From RGIG3009 sp964490085 (GTDB taxonomy: Bacteria > Bacillota > Clostridia > Oscillospirales > Acutalibacteraceae), in NCBI GenBank assembly GCA_964490085.1, contig CAZBAO010000087.1:1-5844 (forward strand): 5,844 nt of DNA. Reading direction: 5' to 3'. The translations under genes were made by a program, and so were the position numbers. This document shows, piece after piece, positions 5,399 through 5,844 of the stretch (within the stretch, counting starts at the first letter, position 1; each line of letters begins with the position of its first letter). Below the pieces are notes generated by a model. That model was given only the letters and a program-made list of their open reading frames with translations, ran no database searches and was not told where the DNA came from.

Positions 5399-5803
5399 GT
5401 AGAGTCCTTGGCTCCCTCTGACGAGGGAGCTGTCAGCGAAGCTGACTGAGGGAGAGACTTTTTAACCGCTGAATCTATATATTCACATACACCGCTAAAA
5501 TTACGGTCAATGTCTAAATTACAAATTCGCAAAACTGTTAAATTCATATCCTCTAACTCTTTTGTACGGACTTCATCTTTTTCTATTTGTTCTGTGGTAT
5601 AATGTCCGCCGCCATCAAGTTCAATTATAAGTCTTGCTTTGGCACAGTAGAAATCTGCTATGTAATTTCCAATAGCTTTTTGCCTTTGAAAGCGTATAGG
5701 ATAATTCCGCAGAAAGTCATACCATAACTTCCGTTCCCACGGTGTCATATTTTTTCTTAAAGCTTTTTGCAAAAGGGATATTTGATTTGTTATATTCTTT
5801 CAT
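5389..5803 (-). CDS. DUF559 domain endonuclease (PD-(D/E)XK/Vsr-like), frameshifted near the N-terminus
   Basis: The main frame (5389-5772) encodes a DUF559 domain: TPWERKLWYDFLR, FQRQKAIGNYIADFYCAK, LIIELDGGGHY, then LTVLRICNLDI. Candidate catalytic residues in that frame are Asp40, Glu51 and Asp53. The family is related to very-short-patch-repair endonucleases; its role is largely unknown. That frame lacks a good start (TTG at 5772). ATG 5803-5801, preceded by GGAGG at 8 bases, begins MKEYNKSNIPFAK in another frame, exactly the kind of N-terminus the family has. Removing one A from the run of five at 5764-5768 joins the two into about 137 residues with K-ALRKNMTPWERK. Unrepaired, the upstream frame stops at 5717-5719. 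ATG 5748 is a possible internal start. The last 20 or so residues are encoded by a palindromic repeat. It is either a pseudogene or a sequencing/assembly indel. Confidence 0.82.
5409..5456 (+). repeat. Palindromic CTCCCTC/GAGGGAG repeat, copy 1, inside the 3' end of the DUF559 gene
   Basis: GCTCCCTC (5411-5418) pairs with GAGGGAGC (5423-5430) around a 4-base loop. GTCAGC (5432-5437) pairs with GCTGAC (5441-5446) around GAA, and a second GAGGGAG follows at 5448-5454. In-frame it encodes the Ser/Ala-rich tail of the DUF559 protein. From memory, this repeat type is common in gut Clostridia. Confidence 0.8.
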
Positions 5804-5806
5804 ATT

Positions 5807-5844
5807 CTCTCCCTCCGTCAAAACTTCGTTTTGCCACCTCCCTC
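5807..5844 (-). repeat. Palindromic GAGGGAG repeat, copy 2, inverted, upstream of the DUF559 gene; cut by the window edge
   Basis: On the minus strand it opens with GAGGGAGGTGGC, forms a CAAAAC/GTTTTG stem (5819-5824 with 5828-5833) around GAA, and ends GACGGAGGGAGAG. The frame and loop match copy 1 (5423-5456), but in the opposite orientation. Its GGAGGGAG end doubles as the ribosome binding site for ATG 5803. Confidence 0.75.

Larger units (their letters stand above)
5409..5844 (-). mobile_element. Candidate repeat-bounded DUF559 unit (inverted hairpin repeats around a nuclease gene); outer end beyond the window
   Basis: The nuclease gene is bracketed by two related hairpin repeats in inverted orientation, both with their GAGGGAGAG edge facing the gene. 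The repeat supplies the gene's ribosome binding site on one side and its C-terminal codons and stop region on the other, so gene and repeats look like one co-evolved unit. No transposase is present and no target-site duplication can be seen, because the far edge is cut off. Mobility is inferred only. Confidence 0.4.

Noticed and set aside
5764..5768. Programmed ribosomal frameshift in the DUF559 gene
   Set aside because: Restoring the frame needs a +1 shift, and I see neither a classic -1 slippery heptamer in the right frame nor a +1 shift signal with an in-frame stop and stimulator at the run.
5409..5844. CRISPR array from the GAGGGAG repeats
   Set aside because: There are only two repeat copies, in opposite orientation, with a protein-coding gene between them and no regular spacers.

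Overview
The window looks like a stretch of a low-to-mid GC Firmicute, most likely an uncultured gut clostridium of the Oscillospiraceae/Lachnospiraceae kind. The grounds are strong AAGGGGG-type ribosome binding sites, sigma-A promoters with 17-bp spacers, and a palindromic CTCCCTC/GAGGGAG repeat next to a DUF559 gene, a pairing I associate from memory with gut Clostridia. A run of ten N followed by a degraded Illumina adapter shows a short-read draft assembly, probably a metagenome bin. Every gene I can support lies on the minus strand, so transcription runs from high to low coordinates.

Reading in the direction of transcription: 5409-5844 holds a DUF559 (PD-(D/E)XK-like) nuclease gene bracketed by two inverted copies of a hairpin repeat, with a one-base frameshift near its N-terminus. 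Positions 5184-5345 hold a small, easily missed gene for an apparently internally deleted PQ-loop/SemiSWEET-like membrane protein, closed by a terminator at 5145-5169. Positions 5092 down to 1992 form a two-gene operon: promoter, a DUF5107 mutarotase-like protein with C-terminal TPR repeats (3043-5028), an amidohydrolase_2-type metal-dependent hydrolase (start 2972), and a strong terminator. The 3' end of the hydrolase gene is damaged by a scaffold gap plus adapter sequence. Its true stop is very probably at 2033-2035, not at 2124-2126.

Positions 1919-1947 carry a near-consensus promoter for an AraC-family regulator (1051-1893), which has its own terminator. Next come a candidate operator, a weaker promoter and a second operon: an M55 (DppA-like) D-aminopeptidase (139-933) whose end overlaps the start of a further gene that runs off the window (<1-148).

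Inference: the AraC regulator probably controls the adjacent M55 operon and perhaps the DUF5107-hydrolase operon, because both promoters carry GGAC half-sites exactly 20 bp apart just upstream of the -35 box. The neighbourhood looks like a carbon-source or cell-wall-fragment catabolic locus, with sugar-ring-binding, hydrolase and D-aminopeptidase functions, but the substrate cannot be read from the sequence. No rRNA, tRNA or CRISPR array was seen.
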